A stretch of DNA of 64,000 nucleotides from Nocardioides malaquae (GTDB lineage: Bacteria > Actinomycetota > Actinomycetes > Propionibacteriales > Nocardioidaceae): positions 1 through 64,000 of the forward strand of contig NZ_JADCSA010000013.1 in NCBI RefSeq assembly GCF_015070385.1. Reading direction: 5' to 3'. The notes below the pieces were generated by a model. It ran no database searches, had not been told where the DNA came from, and saw only the letters and a list, made by a program, of their open reading frames with translations. Made by a program: the position numbers and the translations under genes. How positions within the stretch are numbered: the stretch's first letter is position 1; every line of letters begins with the position of its first letter. Of this stretch, positions 27,279 through 36,619 are shown one piece after another.

Positions 27279-27307
27279 TTGTTCTCACGTTCACAAACTC
27301 CTAAAGT
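27279..27307 (+). promoter_or_regulatory. rex-hemACD promoter with overlapping candidate Rex operator
   Basis: A -35 TTGTTC (27279-27284) and -10 TAAAGT (27302-27307) are separated by 17 bases. The 18 bases at 27279-27296 (TTGTTCTCACGTTCACAA) match the Rex operator TTGTGAAnnnnTTCACAA perfectly in the right half and partly in the left. The operator overlaps the -35 and spacer, so Rex would block RNA polymerase. In Streptomyces coelicolor Rex represses its own rex-hemACD operon. Confidence 0.65.
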
Positions 27308-27375
27308 GGCTGGGCCGAACGATTCCTGCCCCCGGAGCCCACCGGTGGATCGATCAGCTGGAAAGAGACGTCCCA

Positions 27376-28134
27376 GTGAGTTCACGGTCCTCTGCCGACA
27401 ACGCGCGAGAGATCCCTGAAGCGACGGTCGCCCGACTGCCCGTCTACCTCAGGGCGCTGACCGGGCTCACCGAGAGCGGCGTCGCCACCTGCTCCAGCGA
27501 GGAGCTGGCCGCTGCTGCCGGCGTCAACAGCGCCAAGCTGCGCAAGGACCTCTCCTACCTGGGGTCCTACGGCACCCGCGGCGTCGGCTACGACGTCGAG
27601 TACCTGACCTACCAGATCGCCCGCGAGATCGGCGTGACCCACGACTGGCCCGTCGTCATCGTCGGGATCGGCAACCTGGGGCACGCCCTGGCCAACTACT
27701 CCGGCTTCCGCAGCCGCGGGTTCCGGGTCGTGGCCCTGCTCGACGCCGACCCGTCGCGCGCCGGTGAGGAGGTGGCCGGCATCGCCGTGCAGTCCTTCGA
27801 CCGGCTCGAGGAGATCGTCACAGAGCACGGTGTCGCGATCGGCGTCATCGCGACCCCCGCCCCCGCGGCCCAGGACGTCGCCGACCGGATGGTCGCCGCC
27901 GGCATCTCGAGCATCCTCAACTTCGCGCCGCGCGTGCTGGCCGTGCCGCCCGGAGTCGACGTACGCAAGGTCGACCTGTCGATCGAGCTGCAGATCCTCG
28001 CCTACCACGAGCAGCGCAAGGCAGCCATCGAGCAGCCCGCCCAGCTCGAGCCCGAGCACGCCGAGCAGACCGAGCACGCCGAGCAGTGCGTGCCCGCCGT
28101 CGACGGTGCCCTGGCGCAGGAGGTGCTGTCGTGA
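27376..28134 (+). CDS. rex: Redox-sensing transcriptional repressor Rex
   Basis: A 252-residue Rex dimer subunit: NADH lowers, and NAD+ allows, its DNA binding. GTG 27376 is chosen to give the family's usual N-terminus. The winged helix is at about 16-75 (VARLPVYLRALTGL, SAKLRKDLSYLGSYGTRGVGY). The Rossmann motif GIGNLG is at 97-102, and the domain-swapped C-terminal helix is present. The final ~30 residues are an acidic Glu/Ala/Gln tail with an EHAEQ repeat. The stop overlaps the hemA GTG (GTGA). A candidate operator for autoregulation lies upstream, and another lies before nuoA. Confidence 0.96.
   Translation: MSSRSSADNAREIPEATVARLPVYLRALTGLTESGVATCSSEELAAAAGVNSAKLRKDLSYLGSYGTRGVGYDVEYLTYQIAREIGVTHDWPVVIVGIGNLGHALANYSGFRSRGFRVVALLDADPSRAGEEVAGIAVQSFDRLEEIVTEHGVAIGVIATPAPAAQDVADRMVAAGISSILNFAPRVLAVPPGVDVRKVDLSIELQILAYHEQRKAAIEQPAQLEPEHAEQTEHAEQCVPAVDGALAQEVLS
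28052..28086 (+). repeat. 18-nt repeat encoding EHAEQ twice in the Rex tail
   Basis: Unit CCGAGCACGCCGAGCAGA at 28052-28069 is followed by a second copy at 28070-28086, missing only the last base match. It lies in the disordered C-terminal tail. Confidence 0.85.
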
Positions 28135-29450
28135 GCGTCCTGGTCGTGGGCATCTCCCACAAGTCCGCGCCCGTCTCGGTGCTGGAGAGCCTCGCGCTCG
28201 ACTCCGACGGGGCCCGCAAGCTCGTGCTCGACGTGGTGGACGCCGAGCACGTCGGCGAGGCCGCGGTCATCTCGACCTGCAACCGCCTTGAGATCTACGC
28301 CGACGTCGACCGGTTCCACGGCTCGGTGGAGGAGCTCTCCCGCCTGCTCGTCGCCCAGTCCGGGGTCGCGCCGGAGTCGATGGTGCCGCACCTCTACGTG
28401 CACTACGACGACGGTGCGGTCTCCCACCTCTTCCACGTCGCCGCCGGCATGGACTCGATGGTGCTCGGCGAGGGCCAGATCCTGGGTCAGGCCCGTGAGG
28501 CGCTGCGCGTGGGCCAGGAGCTCGGCACGGTCGGGCCCGCCCTCAACTCGCTCTTCCAGCAGGCCCTGCGGGTCGGCAAGCGCACCCACGCCGAGACCGA
28601 CGTCGACGCGGCGGCGCCCTCGATGGTCTCGGCCGCCCTGGCCCAGGTGCTCGGCGACGAGGGGGCCAGCGACAAGGTCGTCCTGGTGCTCGGCGCCGGG
28701 TCGATGGCGGCGCTCTCGGTCGCGACCGTGACGCGGCAGGGCGCGCGCGAGGTGGTGATCGCCAACCGCTCGCTGGCCAACGCTCAGCGCCTCGCCACGG
28801 AGTACGCGACCGACGGCGAGGTCCGAGCCGTGCCGGTCGACGAGCTGGACGACGAGCTCGGTCGTGCCGACGTGCTGGTCGCCTGCACCGGCGCCGCCGG
28901 CGTCGTGCTGACCGCAGCGGAGCTCGCGGCCGCGCGCGAGGGGCGTACGCACCCGCTCCACGTGCTGGACCTGGCGTTGCCCCACGACGTCGACCCCGCC
29001 GCCGCGGAGCTGCCCGGCGTGCACGTCATGGACCTGGCCACCCTCGCCGAGCGCCTGGGCGACGACCACGACGCCGTACGCAGCGTGGCCGGCGTCCGCG
29101 AGATCGTCGCCGAGGAGGTCGCTGCGTTCCTCGCCGCCCGCCGCCAGGCGAGCGTGACGCCGACTGTGGTGGCTCTGCGCACCATGGCGACCGGCGTGGT
29201 CGAGGCCGAGATGGAGCGTCTCGAGGCGCGCCTGGGCGACCTCGACCCGGCCGTCACCGCCGAGGTCCGCCGCACCGTGCACCGGGTCGCCGAGAAGTTG
29301 CTCCACCAGCCCACCGTGCGGGTGCGCGAGCTGGCCGCCGAGTCCGGCGCGGTCTCCTACGCCGCCGCGCTGGCCGAGCTGTTCGCCCTCGACCCCGACG
29401 CGGTCTCCGCCGTCACCCGCCCCGACCTCGTCGAAGGAGGCAACCGATGA
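28131..29450 (+). CDS. hemA: Glutamyl-tRNA reductase
   Basis: A 439-residue HemA that reduces glutamyl-tRNA to glutamate-1-semialdehyde, the first committed step of C5-pathway tetrapyrrole synthesis. The catalytic Cys50 is in VISTCNRLEIY. The signature SMVLGEGQILGQ and the NADPH-binding VLVLGAGSMA follow, then the C-terminal dimerisation helix. GTG 28131 overlaps the rex stop, so translation is coupled. Expression is probably under Rex control with rex. Confidence 0.98.
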   Translation: MSVLVVGISHKSAPVSVLESLALDSDGARKLVLDVVDAEHVGEAAVISTCNRLEIYADVDRFHGSVEELSRLLVAQSGVAPESMVPHLYVHYDDGAVSHLFHVAAGMDSMVLGEGQILGQAREALRVGQELGTVGPALNSLFQQALRVGKRTHAETDVDAAAPSMVSAALAQVLGDEGASDKVVLVLGAGSMAALSVATVTRQGAREVVIANRSLANAQRLATEYATDGEVRAVPVDELDDELGRADVLVACTGAAGVVLTAAELAAAREGRTHPLHVLDLALPHDVDPAAAELPGVHVMDLATLAERLGDDHDAVRSVAGVREIVAEEVAAFLAARRQASVTPTVVALRTMATGVVEAEMERLEARLGDLDPAVTAEVRRTVHRVAEKLLHQPTVRVRELAAESGAVSYAAALAELFALDPDAVSAVTRPDLVEGGNR

Positions 29451-30373
29451 GCCGCGTCCTGCGTCTCGGCACCCGTGCCTCAGCGCTCGCGACCACCCAG
29501 TCGGGCATGATCGCCGACGCGATCCGCACCCGGCTCGGCCGTGAGGTCGAGCTCGTGCACGTCACCACCGAGGGCGACGTCAACCGTGGTCCGCTCGCGC
29601 AGATGGGCGGCACCGGCGTCTTCGTCTCCGCGCTGCGTGACGCGTTGCTCGACGGCAGCGTCGACCTGGCCGTGCACTCGTTGAAGGACCTGCCGACCAC
29701 CCCGCAGGACGGGATCACGCTCGCCGCGATCCCGCCCCGGGAGGACCCCCGCGACGTGCTCGTCGCGCGCGACGGCCTGACGCTCGGCGAGCTGCCTGCG
29801 GGCAGCCGCGTGGGCACCGGGTCGCCGCGCCGCGCCGCCCAGCTCGCGGCGCTCGGGCTCGGGTTGGAGATCGTTGCGATCCGTGGCAACGTCGGCACCC
29901 GCATCGGCAAGGTGACCAGCGGCGAGCTCGACGGCATCCTGCTGGCCCGCGCCGGCCTCAACCGGCTGGGCCGGGCCGACGAGGCCACCGAGGCGCTCGA
30001 CCCGTTGCAGATGCTCCCTGCCCCGGGCCAGGGCGCGCTGGCGGTGGAGTGCCGCACCGACGACCACGAGCTGGTCGAGCTGCTCAGCGCGCTCGACGAC
30101 GCCGCGACCCGGGCGGCGGTGACCTGCGAGCGGCAGGTGCTCAACACGCTCGAGGCCGGGTGCAGCGCCCCGTTGGGTGCGCTGGCCGAGGTGGTCGACG
30201 CAGACGAAGGAGAAGAACTCTGGATCAGGGCCGTGGCCCTCTCCGGAGACGGCAGCCGCGTGGTGCGCATGAGCGCCACCGGCGAGCCCGGCGATGCCCA
30301 GGGCATCGGCGCCCGCCTGGGGAGCGAGATGCTCGCCGCGGGCGCAGCCGACCTGATGGAGGCACCAGCCTGA
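29447..30373 (+). CDS. hemC: Porphobilinogen deaminase (hydroxymethylbilane synthase)
   Basis: A 308-residue HemC that assembles four porphobilinogens on a dipyrromethane cofactor. The cofactor cysteine is Cys239 in EAGCSAPLGA. The catalytic Asp lies in HSLKDLPT, and the substrate loop GSPRRAAQL is present. ATG 29447 overlaps the hemA stop by four bases (ATGA). Confidence 0.98.
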   Translation: MSRVLRLGTRASALATTQSGMIADAIRTRLGREVELVHVTTEGDVNRGPLAQMGGTGVFVSALRDALLDGSVDLAVHSLKDLPTTPQDGITLAAIPPREDPRDVLVARDGLTLGELPAGSRVGTGSPRRAAQLAALGLGLEIVAIRGNVGTRIGKVTSGELDGILLARAGLNRLGRADEATEALDPLQMLPAPGQGALAVECRTDDHELVELLSALDDAATRAAVTCERQVLNTLEAGCSAPLGALAEVVDADEGEELWIRAVALSGDGSRVVRMSATGEPGDAQGIGARLGSEMLAAGAADLMEAPA

Positions 30374-32064
30374 TGGAAACACCAGTGAGGAAGCAGCAGT
30401 CCATGGCTACTGGCAAGACCCCTGACAAGCCGACCCCCACGGGTTGGGTCTCGTTCGTGGGAGGTGGCCCCGGTGACCCGGGGCTGCTCACCGTGCGCGC
30501 CGTCGAGCTGTTGCGCTCCGCCGAGGTGGTGATCACCGAGGCGCCCGAGCACGAGGAGATGGTCCGGACGGTACTGGGGCTCCCGGCTCCCGCCCCGGTC
30601 GAGGAGGGCGCCGAGGCGCCCGAGACCGACGGTCCGCTCTTCGTCGACGGCGGTTGCGCCGACGACGGCCAGCCGCTGACCAACGCGGCCCGCGGCCGCG
30701 TGGTCGTCAAGCACGGCAAGAAGTCGCGCGTCGTCCGTCTCCTGACCGGCGATCCGTTCATGTACGCCTCGGGTCCCGAGGAGGCGCAGGCCTGCGTCAA
30801 GGCGGGCGTCGGCTTCGAGATCGTGCCGGGCGTCTCCGCGGTCGCCGCGGTGCCTGCGTACGCCGGCATCCCGCTGACCGACAAGAACCACCGCGAGGTC
30901 GCCGTGGTGACCTGCGGCGGCACCGTCGACTGGTCGCAGTACGCCGACGACCGCACCCTGGTGCTGCTCTCGGGCGTCGGGTCGATCGGTGAGTCCGCGA
31001 AGGCGCTCATCGAGGCCGGTCGTTCGCCGCAGACCCCGGTGGCGGTGACCCGCGTGGGCACCACCACCGAGCAGTCGACGGTGACCTCCACGCTGGAGAA
31101 CGTGGCCGCCGACGTGCGGGCCGCCCGCGTGGCGCCGCCGGCGATCATCGTGATCGGCGACGTGGTCAACCTGCGCGAGACGCTCTCGTGGTTCGAGACC
31201 AAGCCGCTCTTCGGGTGGCGCGTCCTGGTGCCCCGCACCAAGGAGCAGGCCGCGTCGCTCTCGCACCGGCTGCGTGACTTCGGTGCGGTGCCGGAGGAGG
31301 TGCCGACGATCTCGGTCGAGCCGCCCCGCAACCCCCTGCAGATGGACAAGGCCGTCCGCGGCCTCGTCGAGGGTCGCTACGAGTGGATCGCCTTCACCTC
31401 GGTCAACGCGGTCAAGGCGGTGCGCGAGAAGTTCGAGGAGTACGGCCTCGACGCGCGCTCGTTCTCCGGCCTGAAGATCGCCGCGGTGGGTGACAAGACC
31501 GCCCAGGCGATCGCCGACTGGGGCCTGCGCGCCGACCTGGTGCCGACCGGCGAGCAGTCGGCTCGTGGCCTGGTCGAGGAGTGGCCGCCCTACGACGACG
31601 TGCTCGACCCCATCAACCGGGTCTTCCTGCCGCGCGCCGACATCGCCACCGAGGTGCTGGTGAGCGGTCTGGTCGAGCTGGGCTGGGAGTGCGACGACGT
31701 CACGGCCTACCGCACCGTGCGTGCGGCCCCGCCGCCGGCGCCGACCCGCGACGCGATCAAGACGGGCAAGTTCGACGCGGTGGTCTTCACCTCGTCGTCG
31801 ACGGTGCGCAACCTCGTCGGCATCGCCGGCAAGCCGCACCCGTCGACGGTCATCGCCGTGATCGGGCCCGCGACGGCCAAGACCGCCGAGGAGCACGGCC
31901 TGCGGGTCGACGTCATGGCCTCCAAGCCCGACGTCGAGGTCCTGGTCGACGCGCTCGCCGACTTCGGTGCCGCGCGCCGCGCCGCGCTGGTCGAGTCGGG
32001 CCAGCCGGTCACGCGTCCCTCGGACCGCAAGGCCTCGGGTCGCCGCAAGGCCGCCGCGAAGTAG
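30373..32064 (+). CDS. hemD: Fused uroporphyrinogen-III methyltransferase / uroporphyrinogen-III synthase
   Basis: A 563-residue two-domain protein typical of actinobacteria. The N-terminal part resembles SUMT (CobA/CysG): GGGPGDPGLLTVRAVELL, LTGDPFMYASG and VPGVSAVAAVPAYAGIPLT. The glycine-rich motif usually written RLKGGDPF is RLLTGDPF here. A ~35-residue acidic insert (PVEEGAEAPETDG…) interrupts this domain. The C-terminal ~260 residues form HemD (GWRVLVPRTKEQAASL…FTSSSTVRNL), which cyclises hydroxymethylbilane. ATG 30373 overlaps the hemC stop by one base; ATG 30403 is an alternative. Whether the methyltransferase part is active is uncertain. Confidence 0.93.
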   Translation: METPVRKQQSMATGKTPDKPTPTGWVSFVGGGPGDPGLLTVRAVELLRSAEVVITEAPEHEEMVRTVLGLPAPAPVEEGAEAPETDGPLFVDGGCADDGQPLTNAARGRVVVKHGKKSRVVRLLTGDPFMYASGPEEAQACVKAGVGFEIVPGVSAVAAVPAYAGIPLTDKNHREVAVVTCGGTVDWSQYADDRTLVLLSGVGSIGESAKALIEAGRSPQTPVAVTRVGTTTEQSTVTSTLENVAADVRAARVAPPAIIVIGDVVNLRETLSWFETKPLFGWRVLVPRTKEQAASLSHRLRDFGAVPEEVPTISVEPPRNPLQMDKAVRGLVEGRYEWIAFTSVNAVKAVREKFEEYGLDARSFSGLKIAAVGDKTAQAIADWGLRADLVPTGEQSARGLVEEWPPYDDVLDPINRVFLPRADIATEVLVSGLVELGWECDDVTAYRTVRAAPPPAPTRDAIKTGKFDAVVFTSSSTVRNLVGIAGKPHPSTVIAVIGPATAKTAEEHGLRVDVMASKPDVEVLVDALADFGAARRAALVESGQPVTRPSDRKASGRRKAAAK

Positions 32065-32089
32065 CTCGTCACGCCCGTACGCCCGCCAC

Positions 32090-32135
32090 GGCGTCATACG
32101 GTCGGAGCCCCCGGTGGCTCCCTCCGTATGACGCC
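32090..32135 (+). terminator. Large hairpin between hemD and hemB
   Basis: A 12-bp outer stem (32090-32101 with 32124-32135) and a 6-bp inner stem (32104-32109 with 32116-32121) are separated by a 2x2 internal loop and capped by six bases. It starts 26 bases after the hemD stop and ends 37 bases before the hemB ATG. It could terminate rex-hemACD or partly attenuate read-through into hemB. Confidence 0.8.
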
Positions 32136-32172
32136 GCGGTGCATTTCGCGGGGTGGGTGAGAGGATCGGGGC

Positions 32173-33168
32173 ATGGCTGACCTGGACGACCTGACCGGAC
32201 CCACCGTGCGACCGCGCCGCCTGCGTACGACGCCCGCGTTGCGGCGGATGGTCGCCGAGACGTCGGTGGAGGCCCGCCAGCTCGTGCTGCCGCTCTTCGT
32301 GCGCGAGGGCATCGACGCGCCGGTGCCGATCAGCTCGATGCCCGGCGTCGTGCAGCACACCCGCGACACCCTGAAGGCCGCCGTCGCCGAAGCCGCCGAG
32401 CTCGGACTGGGGGGTGTCATGCTCTTCGGCATCCCCGCCACCAAGGACGCGACCGGGTCGGGCGCACTCGACCCGGACGGCATCCTCAACGCCGCGATCG
32501 CCGACGTCGTCGGCGAGGTGGGCGACGCGGTCACCGTGATGGCCGACCTCTGCCTCGACGAGTTCACCGACCACGGCCACTGCGGCGTCGTCGACGCGCA
32601 GGGGAGGGTCGACAACGACGCCACGCTCCGCCTCTACGCCGCGATGGCCCAGGCGCAGGCCGCGGCCGGGGTCCACATGGTCGGCCCCAGCGGCATGATG
32701 GACGGCCAGGTGTCGGTCATCCGGGCGGCGCTGGACGCCGACGCCCACACCGACGTCTCGATCTTGGCCTACTCGGCGAAGTACGCCTCGGCCTTCTACG
32801 GCCCCTTCCGTGAGGCCGTCGACTCCTCCCTGCAGGGTGACCGCCGCACCTACCAGCAGGACCCCGCCAACGCGCTCGAGGGCGTACGCGAGGCCCTGCT
32901 CGACGTGGAGCAGGGCGCCGACCTGGTGATGGTCAAGCCCGCCCTGGCCTACCTCGACGTGGTGCGGCAGGTGCGCGACGCCGTCGACGTGCCGGTGGCC
33001 GCCTACAACATCTCGGGGGAGTACGCGATGGTCGAGGCGGCCGCGGCCAACGGCTGGATCGACCGCGAGCCGGCGATCCTGGAGACGCTCACCTCGATCC
33101 GGCGCGCCGGCGCGGACGTCATCCTGACCTACTGGGCCAGCGAGGCCGCCCGGCTGCTCGCTCGCTGA
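32173..33168 (+). CDS. hemB: Porphobilinogen synthase (5-aminolevulinate dehydratase)
   Basis: A 331-residue HemB that condenses two 5-aminolevulinates. Schiff-base lysines are Lys203 (YSAKYAS) and Lys255 (MVKPALAY). The metal-site region is [14 protein letters not shown] at 125-138. Its two cysteines (Cys127 and Cys137) keep part of the zinc-type site (DxCxC) but in an altered form, so metal use is not certain. ATG 32173 is chosen. hemL follows after 92 bases. Confidence 0.97.
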   Translation: MADLDDLTGPTVRPRRLRTTPALRRMVAETSVEARQLVLPLFVREGIDAPVPISSMPGVVQHTRDTLKAAVAEAAELGLGGVMLFGIPATKDATGSGALDPDGILNAAIADVVGEVGDAVTVMADLCLDEFTDHGHCGVVDAQGRVDNDATLRLYAAMAQAQAAAGVHMVGPSGMMDGQVSVIRAALDADAHTDVSILAYSAKYASAFYGPFREAVDSSLQGDRRTYQQDPANALEGVREALLDVEQGADLVMVKPALAYLDVVRQVRDAVDVPVAAYNISGEYAMVEAAAANGWIDREPAILETLTSIRRAGADVILTYWASEAARLLAR

Positions 33169-33260
33169 CGCCCGCCCCGGCCGGTGCAGACAGTGTGGCG
33201 CGTGCCACGTCACCCGTCGGCGAGTTCGCCACGGTTGGGCCACTGGGCCACAATGGCCGG

Positions 33261-34580
33261 GTGACTTCACGCCCCGACGCCGGCAGCGGCGCGCTGTTCG
33301 AGCGCGCCAGCGCCGTGACCCCCGGGGGAGTCAACTCTCCCGTCCGTGCCTTCAACGCGGTGGGAGGCACGCCCCGTTTCGTCCGGTCCGCGCAGGGGGC
33401 GTGGCTGACCGACGTCGACGGCAACGACTACGTCGACCTGATCTGCTCGTGGGGCCCGATGCTGCTGGGTCACGCCCACCCCGAGGTGCTCGCCGAGGTC
33501 AACGCCGCGGTCGCCCGCGGCACCTCCTACGGCACCCCGACGGTGCCGGAGGTCGAGCTCGCCGAGGAGATCGTGCGGCGTACGCCCGTCGACCGGGTCC
33601 GCTTCGTCTCCTCGGGCACCGAGGCCACCATGTCGGCGATCCGGTTGGCGCGCGGCTTCACTGGCCGCGACGTCATCGTGAAGTTCGCCGGCAACTACCA
33701 CGGCCACGTCGACTCGCTGCTGGCCTCCGCGGGCTCGGGCCTCGCGACCTTCGCGGTGCCCGGCACCCCGGGCGTGCCGGCGTCGTCGACCGACCTGACG
33801 CTCGTGCTGCCCTACAACGACCGCGCCGCCGTCACCGCGGCCTTCGCCGAGCACGGCCCGCGCATCGCCGCGGTGATCGTGGAGGCCGCCCCCGGCAACA
33901 TGGGGATCGTGCCGCCCGAGCCCGGCTTCAACGGCTTCCTCGCCCAGACCTGCCGCGACGCCGGCGCCCTCTTTGTCTCCGACGAGGTGATGACCGGCTT
34001 CCGTGCGACCGCGCAGGGCGGCTGGGGCCTCGACGGCGCCCAGGAGGGCTGGGTGCCCGACCTGATGACCTTCGGCAAGGTGATGGGCGGCGGCTTCCCG
34101 GCCGCGGCCTTCGGCGGTCGCGCCGATGTGATGGCCCACCTCGCGCCCGAGGGCGGCGTCTACCAGGCCGGCACGCTCTCGGGGAACCCGGTCGCCACCA
34201 CCGCCGGGCTCGCGACGCTGCGCCGTGCCACCGACGAGGTGTACGCCCACCTCACCGCCGCGGGCGACGCCATCAAGGCGGGGGTCACCGAGGCGTTCAC
34301 CGCCGTCGGGCTGCCGCACCGCATCCAGTCGGCCGGCACGATGTTCTCGGTCTTCTTCCGCGACGGCGAGGTGCGCGACTTCACCGACGCGAGCGCGCAG
34401 GACGAGAAGGCGTACGCGGCGTTCTTCCACGCGATGCTCGACGCCGGGGTCCACCTGCCGCCCAGTGCCTACGAGTGCTGGTTCGTCTCGGCCGCCCACG
34501 ACGACCGCGCCGTGCAGACGGTGCTCGACGCGCTGCCCGGCGCCGCCCGCGCCGCAGCCACCGCTGGAGGAGACGCATGA
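33261..34580 (+). CDS. hemL: Glutamate-1-semialdehyde 2,1-aminomutase
   Basis: A 439-residue PLP enzyme that makes 5-aminolevulinate. The PLP lysine is Lys273 in [17 protein letters not shown]. Other signatures are [17 protein letters not shown] and [15 protein letters not shown] 33261 fits the usual N-terminus [23 protein letters not shown]. The stop overlaps the next ATG (ATGA), so it begins a coupled operon leading into cytochrome c maturation genes. Confidence 0.98.
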   Translation: MTSRPDAGSGALFERASAVTPGGVNSPVRAFNAVGGTPRFVRSAQGAWLTDVDGNDYVDLICSWGPMLLGHAHPEVLAEVNAAVARGTSYGTPTVPEVELAEEIVRRTPVDRVRFVSSGTEATMSAIRLARGFTGRDVIVKFAGNYHGHVDSLLASAGSGLATFAVPGTPGVPASSTDLTLVLPYNDRAAVTAAFAEHGPRIAAVIVEAAPGNMGIVPPEPGFNGFLAQTCRDAGALFVSDEVMTGFRATAQGGWGLDGAQEGWVPDLMTFGKVMGGGFPAAAFGGRADVMAHLAPEGGVYQAGTLSGNPVATTAGLATLRRATDEVYAHLTAAGDAIKAGVTEAFTAVGLPHRIQSAGTMFSVFFRDGEVRDFTDASAQDEKAYAAFFHAMLDAGVHLPPSAYECWFVSAAHDDRAVQTVLDALPGAARAAATAGGDA

Positions 34581-35254
34581 GCGAGACGACGCTGGTCCAC
34601 CTGCTGCGCCACGGCGAGGTGCACAACCCCCAAGGCATCCTCTACGGGCGCCGTGACGGCTTCCACCTCTCCGACCTGGGCGTCAAGATGGCCACCCGGA
34701 TCGCCGAGTCGATCGGCGAGCGCGACATCGTGCACATGCGTACGTCCCCGCTCGAGCGCGCCCAGGAGACCGCGGCCCCGCTCGCCGCGGTCAGGGGCCT
34801 GACGCCCGAGATCGACCCGCGGGTGATCGAGTCGACCAACAAGTTCGAGGGCATCAGCTTCGGCGAGGGCGCGATGACGCTGGTCAAGCGCCCGCACCTG
34901 TGGCGCCACCTCTACAACCCGTTCAAGCCGTCGTGGGGCGAGCCCTACGACGAGATGGCGGCCCGGATGCTCGCCGCGGTGCACGACGCCCGCGACGCCG
35001 CCCGCGGCCATGAGGCCGTCATCGTCAGCCACCAGCTGCCGATCTGGACGCTTCGGCTGCACGCCGAGCGGAAGTCGTTCGTGCACGACCCGCGCAACCG
35101 CCAGTGCACCCTCTGCTCGCTGACCACGCTGCACTTCACCGGTGACGCGCTGACCCGGGTCAGCTACTCCGAGCCTGCCGGCGACCTCATCCCCACCAAG
35201 GACAAGAACGCGCCCTTCTCCGCGGGTGGCGCGCCCGACGAGAAGCGGCCCTGA
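34577..35254 (+). CDS. Histidine phosphatase (phosphoglycerate mutase-like) family protein
   Basis: A 225-residue branch-1 histidine phosphatase. The phosphohistidine motif is [10 protein letters not shown] (RHG), the second Arg is in [11 protein letters not shown], and the second catalytic His is in VIVSHQLPI. Substrate is unknown. It overlaps hemL by four bases and precedes the tlpA-like gene by two; the same order occurs in M. tuberculosis (Rv0524-Rv0525-Rv0526). Confidence 0.92.
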   Translation: MSETTLVHLLRHGEVHNPQGILYGRRDGFHLSDLGVKMATRIAESIGERDIVHMRTSPLERAQETAAPLAAVRGLTPEIDPRVIESTNKFEGISFGEGAMTLVKRPHLWRHLYNPFKPSWGEPYDEMAARMLAAVHDARDAARGHEAVIVSHQLPIWTLRLHAERKSFVHDPRNRQCTLCSLTTLHFTGDALTRVSYSEPAGDLIPTKDKNAPFSAGGAPDEKRP

Positions 35255-35256
35255 CC

Positions 35257-35865
35257 GTGCCCGTGCGTCCCCCCTCGCCCGCCTCCCCGTCGCGGACCTC
35301 CGGTGCTGCCGCCGTGCTGGTCGCGCTCCTGCTCGTGCTCACCGGCTGCTCCTCGGTCGAGGGCACCGGCGGCAAGGGCTACGTGACCGCCGACGGCACG
35401 GTGCGGATGGTCGACGAGGGCGAGCGCGAGGCGCCGGTCGAGCTGAGCGGTGAGGGCCTGGACGGCGAGCAGCTCGATCTCGCCGACTTCCGGGGCACGA
35501 CGACGGTCGTCAACGTCTGGGGTGCCTGGTGTGCCCAGTGCCGCCACGAGATGCCCGACCTGGTCGAGGCCGCCGCCGAGACCGAGGGCATCGCGCAGTT
35601 CGTGGGCATCAACATCCGCGACGGCTCCACCAGCCAGGCGCTCAGCTTCAACCGCAAGTTCGGCGTGGAGTACCCCTCCTTCTACTCGCCCGACGGCAAG
35701 GCGCTGCTGCCCTTCCACGACACCATCCCGCCCAACGCGATCCCCTCGACCGTGGTGCTCGACGCCGAGGGCCGGGTCGCCGCGGCGATCATCGGCGTGC
35801 TGCCCTCGGCCGGCACGCTGGTCGGCGTGATCGAGGACGTCTCCGGGAAGTCCGCCGATGAGTGA
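35257..35865 (+). CDS. TlpA/ResA-like thioredoxin-fold lipoprotein
   Basis: A 202-residue lipoprotein (lipobox LVLTGCSS, Cys31) with a TlpA/AhpC-type thioredoxin fold facing outside. The active site is WCAQC (Cys92, Cys95), a variant of the usual WCxPC. The cis-proline region is IPSTVVLD. It probably reduces the CxxCH cysteines of apocytochrome c, using electrons passed across the membrane by CcdA, whose gene overlaps its end by eight bases. It starts at GTG 35257. Confidence 0.93.
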   Translation: MPVRPPSPASPSRTSGAAAVLVALLLVLTGCSSVEGTGGKGYVTADGTVRMVDEGEREAPVELSGEGLDGEQLDLADFRGTTTVVNVWGAWCAQCRHEMPDLVEAAAETEGIAQFVGINIRDGSTSQALSFNRKFGVEYPSFYSPDGKALLPFHDTIPPNAIPSTVVLDAEGRVAAAIIGVLPSAGTLVGVIEDVSGKSADE

Positions 35866-36619
35866 TCTCTTCGGTGAGGTCGCCAGCTCCGGAACGCTGC
35901 TGCTCGCGATCCCCGTGGCGCTGGTCGCTGGCCTCGTGTCGTTCTTCTCGCCCTGCGTGATCCCGCTGCTGCCGGGCTACCTCTCGTACGCCACGGGCCT
36001 GTCCGGCGCCGACCTCGCGACCGGCGAGGCGGAGCGGCGCCGGGGCCGCATGCTGCTCGGCTCGGTGCTCTTCGTGCTCGGCTTCGCGGCGGTCTTCGTC
36101 GCGCTCGGCTCGATCTCCGGCGCGCTGGGCGAGTGGCTGGTCACCTGGACCGAGCAGATCACGATGGCGCTGGGCGCGCTGACGATCGTGCTCGGTCTCG
36201 CCTTCGCCGGGTGGCTGCCGTTCCTGCAGCGTGACTTCCGCATCCACAAGGTGCCGGCCGTGGGCCTGGCCGCCGCGCCGTTGCTGGGTTTCCTCTTCGG
36301 CCTGGGCTGGACGCCGTGCCTGGGGCCGACGCTGCAGGTCATCCTGACCCTGGCCTACACCGAGGGCACCGCTGCCCGCGGCGCACTGCTGGCCGGCGTC
36401 TACTCGCTGGGCCTCGGGGTGCCGTTCATCGTGGCCGGCCTGGCCTACCGCCGGGCGCTCGGCGCCTTCGCGTTCGTCAAGCGTCACCAGGTCGCGGTGA
36501 TGCGGGTCGGTGGCCTGATGCTCGTGGCCGTTGGCGTGCTCATGGTCACCGGCTGGTGGCTCGAGATGGTCTCCTGGCTCCAGGTGCGCCTGGTCTCCGA
36601 CTTCGAGGTGGCGGTGTGA
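35858..36619 (+). CDS. ccdA: Cytochrome c biogenesis protein CcdA
   Basis: A 253-residue membrane protein with about six transmembrane helices that carries electrons from cytoplasmic thioredoxin to outer thiol-disulfide proteins. Redox cysteines are Cys33 (FFSPCVIPLLPGYL) and Cys154 (GWTPCLGPTL). It overlaps the tlpA-like gene and shares a four-base overlap with resB. It belongs to System II cytochrome c maturation. Confidence 0.97.
   Translation: MSDLFGEVASSGTLLLAIPVALVAGLVSFFSPCVIPLLPGYLSYATGLSGADLATGEAERRRGRMLLGSVLFVLGFAAVFVALGSISGALGEWLVTWTEQITMALGALTIVLGLAFAGWLPFLQRDFRIHKVPAVGLAAAPLLGFLFGLGWTPCLGPTLQVILTLAYTEGTAARGALLAGVYSLGLGVPFIVAGLAYRRALGAFAFVKRHQVAVMRVGGLMLVAVGVLMVTGWWLEMVSWLQVRLVSDFEVAV

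Noticed and set aside
29413-33270. 1285-codon reading frame on the minus strand
   Set aside because: It is antisense to hemC, hemD and hemB, which have clear motifs. Long antisense frames are expected in high-GC DNA; the product shows no domain.
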